In this document: positions 42,693 to 51,863 of the stretch, piece by piece
Layout: each line of letters starts with the position of its first letter
Numbering within the stretch: the stretch's first letter is position 1
Assembly (NCBI GenBank): GCA_026645815.1
Contig: JAPKMR010000019.1
Coordinates: forward strand, 1 to 64,000
Direction of reading: 5' to 3'
DNA from: Anaerolineae bacterium
GTDB lineage: Bacteria; Chloroflexota; Anaerolineae; B4-G1; SLSP01
Length of the DNA stretch: 64,000 bases
Notes under the pieces: model-generated
What the model was told of the DNA's origin: nothing
Database searches by the model: none
The model's input: only the letters and a program-made list of their open reading frames with translations
Made by a program: the position numbers and the translations under genes

Positions 42693-43316
42693 ATGGCTGA
42701 TGATTTTCAACTACGCGCTTACTGTTACCTGGACCGTATGCAACCCCAGTATGCGGCTTTTGTAGGCACCATCACACAGGGTGACTTGCCCATAGAAGGG
42801 ATGGCGAGCCTCTATGTGGAAATGGCGCCCGGAAACTGGGTTTTCCGCGTGGTGGATATTGCGGTCAAAGCCACTGATGCCAAGCCCGGCGCCCAAATTG
42901 TTGAGCGCGAGTTCGGCATGTTCGAGATTCACTCGCTCTCACAAGAGGATGTGATTCAGGCAGGACAGATGGTACTGCAACAGCTGGGGTTAAAGGTCAC
43001 GGATCGCAAGAAACCGGAAATCGCTTCGCTGCAGGTGATTACCAACGTCAACCCCTATCAGGCGCAGCTGCTCAACCGCTTCGCCCGGGGTATGATGTTG
43101 GTGCCTGGACAGACGATGTTGGTGATGGAATGCGCGCCGGCAGCCTATATTAACCTGGCAGCCAATGAGGCGGAGAAAGCGGCGCCGGTTAGCTTGATGC
43201 ACATCAGCTCGGTGGGACGCTTCGGACGGCTTTGGATGGCGGGCACTGAAGCAGATATCCTTGCCGCGCGCGATGCTGCGGTGGCTGCTCTCAATGCGGT
43301 TGAAGGCTCTCCGTAG
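42693..43316 (+). CDS. Divergent tandem-BMC (BMC-T) shell protein
   Basis: 207 residues from the ATG at 42693 (AAGAGGTG upstream). Two degenerate BMC-like halves: VVDIAVKATDAKPGAQIVER with FGMFEIHSLSQEDVIQAGQM, and AANEAEKAAPVSLMHISSVG with GRLWMAGTEADILAARDAAV. Each has the xxALKAxxV helix and the G-xx-xDVxxA strand-helix of the fold. The opening AYCYLDRMQPQYAAFVG is unlike EutL. From memory it resembles the BMC-T of Rhodococcus/Mycobacterium-type compartments. It is the last gene of the operon, 16 bases after eutJ, and ends before a strong terminator. Confidence 0.75.
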   Translation: MADDFQLRAYCYLDRMQPQYAAFVGTITQGDLPIEGMASLYVEMAPGNWVFRVVDIAVKATDAKPGAQIVEREFGMFEIHSLSQEDVIQAGQMVLQQLGLKVTDRKKPEIASLQVITNVNPYQAQLLNRFARGMMLVPGQTMLVMECAPAAYINLAANEAEKAAPVSLMHISSVGRFGRLWMAGTEADILAARDAAVAALNAVEGSP

Positions 43317-43355
43317 CGCCTCAGGCGTCAAGGCGGTTGCTTTACCTTGCCCTCT

Positions 43356-43398
43356 AAGGTTTTTCGCGACGCGGCACTGCCGCGTCGCGAAAAACCTT
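43356..43398. terminator. 20-bp perfect hairpin between eut and trpB (bidirectional terminator)
   Basis: Arms 43356-43375 and 43379-43398 pair perfectly (AAGGTTTTTCGCGACGCGGC and its complement) with an ACT loop. The AT-rich base provides T runs in both directions. It sits between convergent operons: 40 bases after the last eut gene and 12 bases beyond the trpB stop. Confidence 0.88.
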
Positions 43399-43409
43399 CA
43401 AAAATGTGA

Positions 43410-44744
43410 CTATATTTCCGGCAAACAAGCCAGGCTTTCCGCCAGTTTTTCCTCGGTGTGATTGTAATCCACCATTTCCCCTGTCAGGTATGTCTGGTAG
43501 GATGTCATATCCATAAAGCCGTGCCCACTAAAGTTGAAGAGGATGACCCGTTCCTCGTTCTTTGCTTTGGCGTCAAGCGCCTCATCAATGGCGGCGCGGA
43601 TGGCATGGGAGGTCTCCGGTGCGGGAATAATGCCCTCATTACGGGCGAAGAGCATCGCCGCCTCGAAAACGGTCAGCTGGGCATACGAGCGCGGCTCGAT
43701 GAATCCGAGGTCCACAGCTTGAGAGATGAGGGGCGCCATGCCGTGATAGCGTAATCCACCTGCATGGATGCCCGCAGGCATAAAGGTGTGTCCCAGCGTG
43801 TGCATTTTGACCAGTGGGGTGAGTTTGGCGGTATCACCGTAGTCATAGGCATATTTGCCCAACGTGAGCGTGGGGCATGCTGCCGGTTCGACGGCGACGA
43901 AACGGGTGTTGCGCCCGTTGCGCAACCGCTCACCCAGGAACGGGAAAGCGATGCCGCCGAAGTTGCTTCCCCCACCCACACAGCCAATCACCACATCGGG
44001 ATAGGCGCCCGCCTCATCCATCTGCTGCAGGGCTTCCTGCCCGATGACGGTCTGGTGGAGCAGAACATGGTTGAGCACGCTGCCCAGTGAATACTTGGCG
44101 CCGGGATCTTTGACGGCGACCTCCACCGCCTCACTGATGGCGACGCCCAGACTACCGTTGGTCTCGGGGTCTTGCGCCAGGATTGCGCGCCCGGATTCGG
44201 TCTCATTGCTGGGACTGGGCGTCACCCGTGCGCCAAAGGTTTCCATGAGCACCCGACGGTAGGGCTTCTGGTAGTAGCTCACCTTCACCATGTACACCTG
44301 GACATCAATTCCCAGGAACGCGCCCGCCATCGCGAGCGCTGCGCCCCACTGCCCCGCCCCGGTCTCGGTCGTGAGGCGGGTGATGCCCTCTTTGCGGTTG
44401 TAGTAGGCTTGCGCCACAGCCGTATTGGGTTTATGGCTACCCACTGGACTGGCGCCCTCGTACTTGTAATAGATTTTGGCCGGCGTACCCAGCGCTTTCT
44501 CCAGGCGTACCGCGCGGCGCAATGGGGTCGGGCGCCAGAGCTTGTAGATTTCGCGCACTTCATCAGGAATCGGAATATAGCGGTCGCTGGCGACTTCCTG
44601 CTCTATACACGCCATAGGAAACAGCGTTGCCAGATCCTCCGGCGTCAAAGGTTGGTGCGTCATAGGATGCAATGCCGGCGGCGGCGGCGTGGGCAGGTCG
44701 GCGATCAGATTGTACCAACGGGTAGGCAGATATGGCTCGGACAT
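43410..44744 (-). CDS. trpB: Tryptophan synthase beta chain, TrpB2 type
   Basis: 444 residues from the ATG at 44744 (AAGGAG upstream). PLP enzyme joining indole and serine. The Schiff-base Lys is in [14 protein letters not shown]. The TrpB2 subgroup is marked by the N-terminal extension [56 protein letters not shown] and the glycine loop [11 protein letters not shown]. TrpB2 enzymes often occur without a TrpA partner and may salvage indole. There is no trpA nearby; trpS lies 95 bases upstream on the same strand, so both may respond to the Trp T-box. Confidence 0.94.
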   Translation of the reverse strand: MSEPYLPTRWYNLIADLPTPPPPALHPMTHQPLTPEDLATLFPMACIEQEVASDRYIPIPDEVREIYKLWRPTPLRRAVRLEKALGTPAKIYYKYEGASPVGSHKPNTAVAQAYYNRKEGITRLTTETGAGQWGAALAMAGAFLGIDVQVYMVKVSYYQKPYRRVLMETFGARVTPSPSNETESGRAILAQDPETNGSLGVAISEAVEVAVKDPGAKYSLGSVLNHVLLHQTVIGQEALQQMDEAGAYPDVVIGCVGGGSNFGGIAFPFLGERLRNGRNTRFVAVEPAACPTLTLGKYAYDYGDTAKLTPLVKMHTLGHTFMPAGIHAGGLRYHGMAPLISQAVDLGFIEPRSYAQLTVFEAAMLFARNEGIIPAPETSHAIRAAIDEALDAKAKNEERVILFNFSGHGFMDMTSYQTYLTGEMVDYNHTEEKLAESLACLPEI

Positions 44745-44839
44745 GGGTTCTTCTCCTTCTATTTTTGAGTTTAGATTCATCGGACGTTATATAAAGCATC
44801 AGGCTGTGGGATGGTGGCTACGCCTCTACCCCTTCGCTT

Positions 44840-45901
44840 TCACTTGAGCCGGAATGGCGCGGCGTTCTCCAGGGCGCGGCGCAGACGGGCGCCGGTCATA
44901 CCCATCGCATCGTAGACCAGGTCCAGGGTGATGCGCGCTTCCGCCTGCATCTTGCGGGTGCCTTCGACCAACACTTCCTCGACGAGACCGGGTTGCGCTT
45001 CGTAGGCGGCGCGCCGCTCGCGGATGGGATCGAGGAAGGCGTTGATAGCGCGGGCCAACTTGCGCTTTACCTCCACATCACCCACTTTGCCCAGGAGATA
45101 GCGCTCTTTGAGGTCATTGATCTCTTCCACATTGGGGTTGAAGGCGTCGTGATAGATGAAAACGGGGTTACCCTCTACCCGCCCGGGAATATCGGCGCGC
45201 ACGCGATTAGGATCGGTATACATGCCGCGCACTTTTTCCTCCACCGTCTTGGCGTCATCGGAGAGCATGATGGCATTTCCCAGGGATTTGCTCATCTTTG
45301 CCTGCCCATCGGTTCCGATGAGGGTGGGAACTTCGCCGATCATGACCTCAGGAACAGGGAAGACCTCGGCATCGTAGAGCCGGTTGAAACGCCGGGCAAT
45401 TTCGCGCGTGATTTCGACATGCGCTTCATTATCTTTCCCAACCGGCACCAGGTGTGCGCGTGGCAGCAGGATATCCGCGGCTTGCAACACCGGATAGCCG
45501 ATCAGGCCAAAGGGCACAGTCTCATCATCCATGTTTGCCGCGCGCGCCATATCCTTGATGCTCGGCAGGCGGCTAAGACGGGGCAATGTGACCAGGTTGC
45601 CGAAGAGCTGCGCCAGCTCAAAGGTCTCGCGGACGGCAGATTGCAGGAAGATGGTGCTGCGCTCAGGGTCAATGCCTACGGCAAGATAATCGAGCACCAC
45701 ATCGTAGATGTTTTGTGCCAACCCGCTCACGTATTCCTTCTCAGGGCGCGTGGTGAGCGTGTGCAGGTCGGCGATGATGAAATAACACTCATACTCATCC
45801 TGTAGCGCTACACGATTCTTCATGCTGCCTACATAATGCCCCAGGTGCAATTTCCCTGTAGGGCGGTCTCCGGTCAGAATACGTTTACGTTGGGTATTCA
45901 T
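44840..45901 (-). CDS. trpS: Tryptophanyl-tRNA synthetase
   Basis: 353 residues from the ATG at 45901 (AGGAGG seven bases before). Class I synthetase charging tRNA-Trp. Motifs: [19 protein letters not shown] (HIGH-type, HLGH) and [12 protein letters not shown] (KMSKS). Other family parts are [31 protein letters not shown] and [18 protein letters not shown]. It is preceded by a complete T-box leader whose specifier is TGG. Confidence 0.96.
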   Translation of the reverse strand: MNTQRKRILTGDRPTGKLHLGHYVGSMKNRVALQDEYECYFIIADLHTLTTRPEKEYVSGLAQNIYDVVLDYLAVGIDPERSTIFLQSAVRETFELAQLFGNLVTLPRLSRLPSIKDMARAANMDDETVPFGLIGYPVLQAADILLPRAHLVPVGKDNEAHVEITREIARRFNRLYDAEVFPVPEVMIGEVPTLIGTDGQAKMSKSLGNAIMLSDDAKTVEEKVRGMYTDPNRVRADIPGRVEGNPVFIYHDAFNPNVEEINDLKERYLLGKVGDVEVKRKLARAINAFLDPIRERRAAYEAQPGLVEEVLVEGTRKMQAEARITLDLVYDAMGMTGARLRRALENAAPFRLK

Positions 45902-46007
45902 AAGTTCCTCCTGTTGGTATGAAAAAATGATAAGGCGATAAGCGTTATGGCTGGGAAGTGGGCTTGAGTTTTTAACTTCAACGATTGGCAAGCAGTTTCC
46001 GGGAAAC

Positions 46008-46318
46008 AAAAAAACGCCCATCCCTTGCCAGGGACGAGCGTTTTGCCCGTGGTGCCACCCTAATTGGACTGTCTAAACAAAAAACGCGCCGATGCGCGTC
46101 TTAAGCCAGCCCCACTCTTTTCAGGTACAGCCTTTTCGGCGATACCTTGCGCCCTGATAACGGTGACGCTTCCGGCTCGGACTACTGAGAGGCACTACCT
46201 CTGTTCGGCGAGCAGCTCCCGGGTCCATTCAATATCGGCGCTGGTGCCGGGCTTCCACCTTGCCCCGGCTCTCTGGAACCTCGCTGCGACATTTACTCTT
46301 CCCGATCACAGCCTCTAA
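46008..46318 (-). promoter_or_regulatory. Trp-specific T-box riboswitch with terminator
   Basis: On the minus strand the T-box GGGTGGCACCACGGG occupies 46060-46046. Stem I includes AGAGAG then GGTGGAAGCCCGGC. The specifier context is GAA-TGG-ACC, with TGG at 46227-46225, a tryptophan codon. The terminator is AACGCTCGTCCC/GGGATGGGCGTT (46042-46013) followed by seven T. Uncharged tRNA-Trp would favour the antiterminator and allow trpS, and perhaps trpB, to be transcribed. Confidence 0.95.
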
Positions 46319-46326
46319 CACATGTA

Positions 46327-46355
46327 TTTATAGCACGGAACCAGAATGTTGTCAA
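46327..46355 (-). promoter_or_regulatory. Promoter of the trpS T-box transcript
   Basis: On the minus strand TTGACA (46355-46350), a 17-base spacer and TATAAA (46332-46327), just upstream of the T-box leader and just beyond the stop of the glycosyltransferase gene. Confidence 0.85.
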
Positions 46356-46381
46356 GTGGTTTGGGGTTGATTTTCTCCCAC

Positions 46382-47263
46382 TTACTTGGTAGTCTCGACG
46401 CGCTGCCAGAGCTCCGTGAACTGCATCTTCTTGATCCGCACGTTGATGAGCACCAGCAGCCATAGATGCAGGCGGGCGAAGAAGAGCAGCAAAGACCACA
46501 GAAATTCGCGCGCGTTGCGGGGATATTTCAGCGCCAACCAGGTACCGTAGCGGATTTCCAGCCACGCCGAGCGCATCTGCACCGGGGAGCGGCGCACATA
46601 GTCCTGCGCATAGCCCCCTGCCGAACGCACTTTTTGCCTGAGCCAGTCCTTATAGGTGGTGGGATATTTCACACGCACCAGCGCCTCGGGTGCGTAGCCG
46701 ATGCGATAGCCTTTCTCCGCGATACGATGCGAGATGACCGCATCCTCCGAAAGTGCATCTGCCGGAACGGGTTCCAGTACCGTGCGGCGCACTGCGAAGA
46801 GATAACCCGAGCAGACAAGGAATTTGCCTGCTTTAGCGCGCGCCAATCGCACCGCATGGGCGCTGTCGGTGAGGAGCTGCGACCAATAACCCAGCAGCGT
46901 ATCGCGTGCGTTGGCGCTGATAGGGCGTCCGCTTGCGGCTCCAACCTGCGGATTCTTGAAAGGTCGCAATAAGGCTTCCAGGGCGCCGGGTTCTACAACG
47001 ACATCGCCATCGCTGAAGACGATGATTTCTCCCTGTGCGGCTTGCAACCCGAAATTCAGCGCGGTGGGTTTGCCGCGTTGCGGGTCGAGCACATGTCGCA
47101 CAACGGGATAGCGTTCGGCATAACCCTGCACCACTGCCGAAGTTTCCGGATCGGGCGTTACAACTAGCAGTTCTGCATCTTCCGGCAGCTGCGCCAGGAA
47201 TGCTTCGATGGCTTTGCCAATAGTTCTTGGCTCGCGATAAGCGGTGATGAGGATGCTAATCAT
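46382..47263 (-). CDS. Family 2 glycosyltransferase
   Basis: 293 residues from the ATG at 47263, overlapping the TGA of the upstream methyltransferase gene as ATGA. GT-A fold: ISILITAYREPRTIGKAIEA, VLDPQRGKPTALNFGLQAA and the DxD-type metal site VFSDGDVVVEPGA. The ED acceptor motif is in DALSEDAVISHRI, and QKVRSAGGYAQDYVRR corresponds to the QxxRW region. One C-terminal hydrophobic segment SLLLFFARLHLWLLVLINV suggests membrane association. The sugar and acceptor are unknown. Confidence 0.9.
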   Translation of the reverse strand: MISILITAYREPRTIGKAIEAFLAQLPEDAELLVVTPDPETSAVVQGYAERYPVVRHVLDPQRGKPTALNFGLQAAQGEIIVFSDGDVVVEPGALEALLRPFKNPQVGAASGRPISANARDTLLGYWSQLLTDSAHAVRLARAKAGKFLVCSGYLFAVRRTVLEPVPADALSEDAVISHRIAEKGYRIGYAPEALVRVKYPTTYKDWLRQKVRSAGGYAQDYVRRSPVQMRSAWLEIRYGTWLALKYPRNAREFLWSLLLFFARLHLWLLVLINVRIKKMQFTELWQRVETTK

Positions 47264-48183
47264 GCGGCGCCCCATTGCTTAAAGGGTTTCAATGCTGCCG
47301 CGATGGCGCGAATGTGTTCGGGTGTGCTGCCACAGCAACCGCCCAAAATCCGCACACCCGCTTCTGTTACAAAACGCACCGCGTAGTCTGCCATCGCTTC
47401 TGGGGAGACTTCGTAGACCAGGGCGCTGTTTTCGGTGTGCGGCAGACCGGCGTTAGGCTTTGCCATCAGCCGCGCTTCAGGCGCAACCGCGCGCATTTTG
47501 AGCACAGCTTCCAGCGTCTCGCTCAGTGTCCGCCCACAGTTGGCGCCGGCGATAGTGACGCCAAGATCCAGCAACACTTTGATTGCCTGTTCCGGTTTGA
47601 CGCCAAACATCGTGCGTCCTCTGGTATCGAAACTCAGGGTGACCGCGATTGGTAACACGCTCACCGAACGGATTCCCTCGATCGCGGCGCGAGACTCTTC
47701 CAGGTCGCTGAGCGTCTCGACGATGAAGGCATCTACTCCGCCCTCCGCGAGCGCAGCTGCTTGTTCCGCAAAGGCGTCCATGGCAACCTCATACGGCAGC
47801 GTGCCCACCGGCGCTAGCAGCTCTCCGGTAGGCCCCAGATCGCCGAAGACGATCCGATCGCCGAAGACGATCCGATCGCCAAATTCCTCTGCGACGCTGC
47901 GCGCCAGCTGTGCTCCGGCAAGGTTGATTTGCCGCACCTGGTCATCCAGGCCTTCCCGTTTCAGCCGTATCCGCGTACCCCCAAAGGTGTTCGTGTAGAT
48001 GAGGTCTGCGCCCGCTTCGCAATACTGCCGGTGCAGGGCCTTGACCGCATCGGGATGCGTGAGATTCCAGACATCGGGAGCACTGCCCGGTGGTAGTCCC
48101 ATCTGTTGCAACATCGTGCCTGCTGCACCATCTGCAACGATAACGCGCTGCTGTGATAACCGTGTGATTAGCGATGTGTTCAT
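47260..48183 (-). CDS. Homocysteine S-methyltransferase domain protein
   Basis: 307 residues from the ATG at 48183. Only the homocysteine-binding barrel of the MetH/BHMT family is present; the folate and cobalamin domains are absent. Zinc ligands are Cys in TIAGANCGRT and the pair in ILGGCCGSTPEHIRAIA. It starts VIVADGAAGTMLQQMGLPPG and has DLIYTNTFGGTRIRL. The methyl donor may be betaine, S-methylmethionine or another protein. An 18-base tandem duplication (47838-47873) inserts DRIVFG twice before DLGPTG. It is coupled by overlap to the glycosyltransferase, an unexpected partner. Confidence 0.9.
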   Translation of the reverse strand: MNTSLITRLSQQRVIVADGAAGTMLQQMGLPPGSAPDVWNLTHPDAVKALHRQYCEAGADLIYTNTFGGTRIRLKREGLDDQVRQINLAGAQLARSVAEEFGDRIVFGDRIVFGDLGPTGELLAPVGTLPYEVAMDAFAEQAAALAEGGVDAFIVETLSDLEESRAAIEGIRSVSVLPIAVTLSFDTRGRTMFGVKPEQAIKVLLDLGVTIAGANCGRTLSETLEAVLKMRAVAPEARLMAKPNAGLPHTENSALVYEVSPEAMADYAVRFVTEAGVRILGGCCGSTPEHIRAIAAALKPFKQWGAA

Positions 48184-48205
48184 TAGCCTTCTTGGGGACT
48201 GGTCT

Positions 48206-48862
48206 TCACGTCTGGCGCCGTTCGAGATAGGTCGCCAGCCGTTTGAGCTTGTTCCAATCATTGCGCAGTGCATAGACTACAGCGAGATGTGTCAACCAGC
48301 GCAGCGGGCAATCAGGCATCGCCGCGAGCATCTCGAAGACTTTGACCGCGACATCATCTGTACGCCGGGCTTTGGCGAGCGCGTTTGCGGTCTGCTCGAG
48401 CATTTGCCGGCGTGTGGGTTGAGCCGTCGGGGGTTTGGCAGCCTGGGCGCGGGTTGTGATCGCCAGCTGGCGCGATTTCTCGAGAATTCCGAGCACCTGC
48501 TCCGCGGTGAAGGGCTTGATGAGATAGGCAGCTACCCCCGCTTCAACCGCCTGTTTTAGCGTAATCGCATCTTTCTCTGCCGAGACGATGATACAGATGA
48601 GCTCCGGGTGCCGGGCGTGCATTCGGCGAACGGCTTCTAAACCACTCATCTCCGGCATGTTGACGTCCACCAGGGCAATATCGGGTTGGTGCCTGCTGGC
48701 TAGTTCGACGGCCTCGCGTCCATTGCGCGCTACCGCGATGACTTCGACGTCGGGCGCCAGTGAAAGGATCATTTGCATGCTGCGCCGTGTTTCCGGCGCA
48801 TCATCGGCGATCAAGATGCGCATGACGATATTCTGAGCACGTGGTGCTGATATAGAATTCAT
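48206..48862 (-). CDS. Response regulator (receiver domain plus helical C-terminus)
   Basis: 218 residues if it starts at the ATG at 48862, 205 from the ATG at 48823. The receiver domain is MRILIADDAPETRRSMQMIL with acidic DD, phosphoacceptor Asp in IALVDVNMPEMSGLEA, Thr/Ser in CIIVSAEKD and Lys in AYLIKPFTAEQ. The C-terminal 70 residues (from about RRQMLEQTANALAKARR) are helical and not a known DNA-binding output. A run DDVAVKVFEMLAAM followed by a basic WNKLKRLATYLERRQT may act by protein contact. No histidine kinase is adjacent. Confidence 0.87.
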   Translation of the reverse strand: MNSISAPRAQNIVMRILIADDAPETRRSMQMILSLAPDVEVIAVARNGREAVELASRHQPDIALVDVNMPEMSGLEAVRRMHARHPELICIIVSAEKDAITLKQAVEAGVAAYLIKPFTAEQVLGILEKSRQLAITTRAQAAKPPTAQPTRRQMLEQTANALAKARRTDDVAVKVFEMLAAMPDCPLRWLTHLAVVYALRNDWNKLKRLATYLERRQT

Positions 48863-48921
48863 AGTGCTCTCGGCAGTATCTGCTTCTACTAGATCTTCCT
48901 CGAAGGTGATGGCGTGGTTCT

Positions 48922-50574
48922 CTACTTGACCATGGGCACCCATAAGCCCTTGGTCTTAGCGCATGCGATGGCTTCGTCGTAGCCCGCATCTGCGTGCCGC
49001 ACTACACCCATTCCGGGGTCGGTGGTGAGGACGCGCTGCAGGCGTCGCGCTGCGGCTTCTGTTCCATCCGCGACGATCACGACGCCGGCGTGCTGCGAAT
49101 AGCCGATGCCGACGCCCCCGCCATGGTGGAAGCTCACCCAGGTTGCTCCCCCTACGGCATTGATCAGGGCATTCAGGATGGGCCAATCGGAAATGGCGTC
49201 CGAACCATCCTTCATGGCTTCGGTCTCGCGATTGGGGCTGGCGACGGAACCTGCATCCAGATGGTCGCGCCCGATGGCGATGGGGGCGCTGATGCGACCC
49301 TCCGCAATTGCCTGATTGAAGGCCAACCCGGCTTTGGCGCGGTCGCCATAGCCCAACCAGCAGATGCGCGATGGCAAGCCCTGGAAGGCGACTTGCTCTT
49401 GTGCCATCTTGATCCAACGCGTCAGGTGTTCATCCTCCGGGAAGAGGTCCAGGATGATCCGGTCGGTTTCGTAGATATCGTTGGGGTCGCCAGAAAGCGC
49501 CACCCACCGGAAGGGTCCTTTGCCCTCGCAGAAGAGGGGGCGAATGTAGGCGGGCACGAAGCCCGGATAACTGAAAGCATCCGCAAGCCCGTTATCGAAG
49601 GCGCGCTGGCGCAGGTTGTTGCCATAGTCGAAGACAACCGCGCCGCGTTTTTGCATCTCTACCATCGCCGCGCAGTGCTCGGTCATGGTGCGGATCGCTT
49701 CTTGCTGGTAGCGCTTGGGATCGGCTTGGCGCAATGCCACCGCTTCTTCCAGGCTCATGCCGTTGGGGACATAACTGGAAGGATCATGTGCTGAAGTCTG
49801 GTCTGTGACCATATCGGGCACGATGCCACGCCGCAGCAGTTCCGGGAAGATATCGCCCGCGTTGCCGATGAGACCGATAGAGCGCGCCTCGCCGCGTGCG
49901 GTGTATTCCGCTACCCGGCGCAGTGCTTCATCCAGGTCGTCGCTAATCTCATTCAAGTAGCGGTGATGCAACCGGCGCTCGGCGCGCCAGGGATCTACTT
50001 CCACGCACAGCCCTACGCCTTCGTTCATGGTGATTGCAAGAGGCTGCGCGCCGCCCATCTCTCCCAGTCCCGCTGTCAGGATGAATTTCCCTTTGAGGGA
50101 TGCGTCCTGACCATAGTGCTGCTGCGCTGCCGCGCCAAAGGTCTCATAGGTGCCTTGCAGGATGCCCTGCGTGCCGATGTAAATCCATGAACCGGCGGTC
50201 ATCTGCCCGTACATGATCAGCCCTTCGCGCTCCCATTTATCGAAGTTCTCCTGTGTGGCCCATGCTGGGACAATATTGGAGTTGGCGATCAGCACCCGCG
50301 GTGCGTCTTCATGGGTCTTGAAAACCACTACCGGTTTCCCGGATTGCACCAGCAGGGTATCATCCATGTCCATGCGCTGGAGTGTTTCGAGGATGGCATC
50401 AAAGCATTCCCAGTTACGTGCGGCTTTGCCCCGCCCACCGTAAACGATGAGATTCTGTGGGTCGCCTGCCACTTCGGGATCGAGATTGTGTTGGATCATG
50501 CGGAAGGGGGCTTCCAAAAGCCAGTTCTTGCAGTGCAGTTGCGTGCCTCGCGGGGGATGAATCACACGTTGCAT
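48922..50574 (-). CDS. hutU: Urocanate hydratase
   Basis: 550 residues, full length. NAD+-containing enzyme of histidine degradation converting urocanate to imidazolone propionate. Family sequences: [77 protein letters not shown], the catalytic loop [17 protein letters not shown] and [25 protein letters not shown] precedes the ATG. The other hut genes (hutH, hutI, hutG) are absent from this window, so the pathway must be completed elsewhere or is partial. Confidence 0.97.
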   Translation of the reverse strand: MQRVIHPPRGTQLHCKNWLLEAPFRMIQHNLDPEVAGDPQNLIVYGGRGKAARNWECFDAILETLQRMDMDDTLLVQSGKPVVVFKTHEDAPRVLIANSNIVPAWATQENFDKWEREGLIMYGQMTAGSWIYIGTQGILQGTYETFGAAAQQHYGQDASLKGKFILTAGLGEMGGAQPLAITMNEGVGLCVEVDPWRAERRLHHRYLNEISDDLDEALRRVAEYTARGEARSIGLIGNAGDIFPELLRRGIVPDMVTDQTSAHDPSSYVPNGMSLEEAVALRQADPKRYQQEAIRTMTEHCAAMVEMQKRGAVVFDYGNNLRQRAFDNGLADAFSYPGFVPAYIRPLFCEGKGPFRWVALSGDPNDIYETDRIILDLFPEDEHLTRWIKMAQEQVAFQGLPSRICWLGYGDRAKAGLAFNQAIAEGRISAPIAIGRDHLDAGSVASPNRETEAMKDGSDAISDWPILNALINAVGGATWVSFHHGGGVGIGYSQHAGVVIVADGTEAAARRLQRVLTTDPGMGVVRHADAGYDEAIACAKTKGLWVPMVK

Positions 50575-50750
50575 AGATTTGCCTCCTTAGGTTGCTGTTG
50601 ACCTGTCTGCCCTTTGGGTTCACCGGTTGTGCTTTGTGAGCTGCCGGCGCCTGATGTTTGCACCTTATTTACCGGTTCGCTTTTTGTGCTCTCTTTCAGT
50701 ATAACACGAAAGTGGGTATACGATAGAATCACAAAGGGTAAATACGCCGG

Positions 50751-50909
50751 CTGCGTTTCAACTTCAGGATTTTCGTGGACGGGACGCAGACCCGTCCACG
50801 AAAATCACAAAAAAAATACCTCTGCGTCTCGCTGACACATCAAAGTGTGTAAACGTATTGTCTCACCAATCTGACCTCTGAACTTCCCAATAATTTGTCC
50901 TATACTCGA
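50751..50909. repeat. MITE-like intergenic repeat copy
   Basis: It begins TGCGTTTCAACTTC (50752-50765), then a 16-bp perfect hairpin (arms GATTTTCGTGGACGGG 50768-50783 and complement 50791-50806), then about 100 bases alignable with 33600-33730. The remaining parts of 50575-51028 hold a promoter and a palindrome but no gene. Compared with the 33.6 kb copy it lacks the internal CGGTTGTACTCAACCG segment. Confidence 0.82.
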
Positions 50910-50924
50910 ATACACCCAAGTGAT

Positions 50925-50952
50925 TGACAGAAAGGGGTTTACTTCTACAATC
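50925..50952 (+). promoter_or_regulatory. Promoter of the methyltransferase gene
   Basis: TTGACA (50925-50930), a 16-base spacer and TACAAT (50947-50952), about 75 bases before the likely start. Confidence 0.8.
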
Positions 50953-50967
50953 GAAATATCTGCCAGT

Positions 50968-50985
50968 GTGAAGAATCTTCTTCAC
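50968..50985. promoter_or_regulatory. Palindromic operator candidate downstream of the promoter
   Basis: GTGAAGAA-TC-TTCTTCAC is an 18-base palindrome centred about 25 bases after the -10, where a bound repressor would block transcription. No cognate regulator is identified. Confidence 0.5.
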
Positions 50986-51028
50986 CTGGTGGCGTGGCTA
51001 AGCTGGTGCTGGGGAGGAATTGGATCGG

Positions 51029-51772
51029 ATGAGCTTTGATCTGAACAAGGCAGCAGAACGGGGTAATCCCTCGTTTGTGTGGCGCGCCGGGCAAGATCGC
51101 CGCCTGGCGATGGTAGACCGTGTCGCGCCGCTTCAGGGGCGCCGTGTACTGGATATCGGTTGCGGTGTGGGCATGTATACCTCAGCTTTCCGTCAGCGGA
51201 CGCCGGAGGTCTTTGGCATCGAAGTGGAATTTGCACGCGCCATAGAAGGGCGAGAACGTGCGCGGGGCATCGCGCAGTCGGTGGGTGAAACCTTGCCCTT
51301 TGCCGGCGCCAGTTTTGATGTGGTTTTTTCGCATGAGGTGCTGGAGCATGTGCGCGATGACGGCGCTTGCGCGCGCGAGATGGTGCGCGTCACCCGCCCG
51401 GGAGGGCGCATTGTCATCTTCGTTCCCAATCGCCTGTACCCCTTTGAGACGCACGGCATCTACGTCCGGGGACATTACCGCTTCGGCAATATTCCGTTGG
51501 TCAACTGGCTACCCACCCCCTGGCGCAACCGGCTTGCGCCCCATGTGCGCGCGTACACGGCGCGCGGTTTGCGGCGCTTGTTTGATGGCTTGCCGGTCAG
51601 GGTAGTCTTGCACACGGTTATTTTCCCCGGCTATGATAACATCGTCGCGCGCAAGCCGGCTCTGGGACGCTTGCTGCAGCGCTTGACCTATGCCTTGGAA
51701 CGCACACCGTTGCGGGCTTTTGGGCTTTCGCATTTTCTGGTTTTGGAGCATCTTCCAACGCACGCGGGGTGA
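51029..51772 (+). CDS. Class I SAM-dependent methyltransferase
   Basis: 247 residues from the ATG at 51029; a TTG at 51020 is only two bases from the Shine-Dalgarno and is disfavoured. Motif I is VLDIGCGVGMYTSAF and motif II falls around FGIEVEFARAIEG. Post-I is SFDVVFSHEVLEHVRDD, with RVTRPGGRIVIFVPNRLYPF as motif III. The C-terminal half with FETHGIYVRGHYRFGNIP resembles UbiE/Methyltransf_11 enzymes acting on lipids or glycans. The substrate is unknown. Confidence 0.88.
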   Translation: MSFDLNKAAERGNPSFVWRAGQDRRLAMVDRVAPLQGRRVLDIGCGVGMYTSAFRQRTPEVFGIEVEFARAIEGRERARGIAQSVGETLPFAGASFDVVFSHEVLEHVRDDGACAREMVRVTRPGGRIVIFVPNRLYPFETHGIYVRGHYRFGNIPLVNWLPTPWRNRLAPHVRAYTARGLRRLFDGLPVRVVLHTVIFPGYDNIVARKPALGRLLQRLTYALERTPLRAFGLSHFLVLEHLPTHAG

Positions 51773-51863
51773 TTTTGGGTTGCCAGGCGATTTCCGCTGC
51801 TGAAGCTCAGCCTTGGATAGCCGGTAGCTGGGGTAGTCGGGAATGACCAGGAGCTAAACAGAT

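Noticed and set aside
48922-50574. A histidine-utilisation operon
   Set aside because: Only hutU is present; the neighbours are a response regulator and a methyltransferase, so no hut cluster can be claimed.
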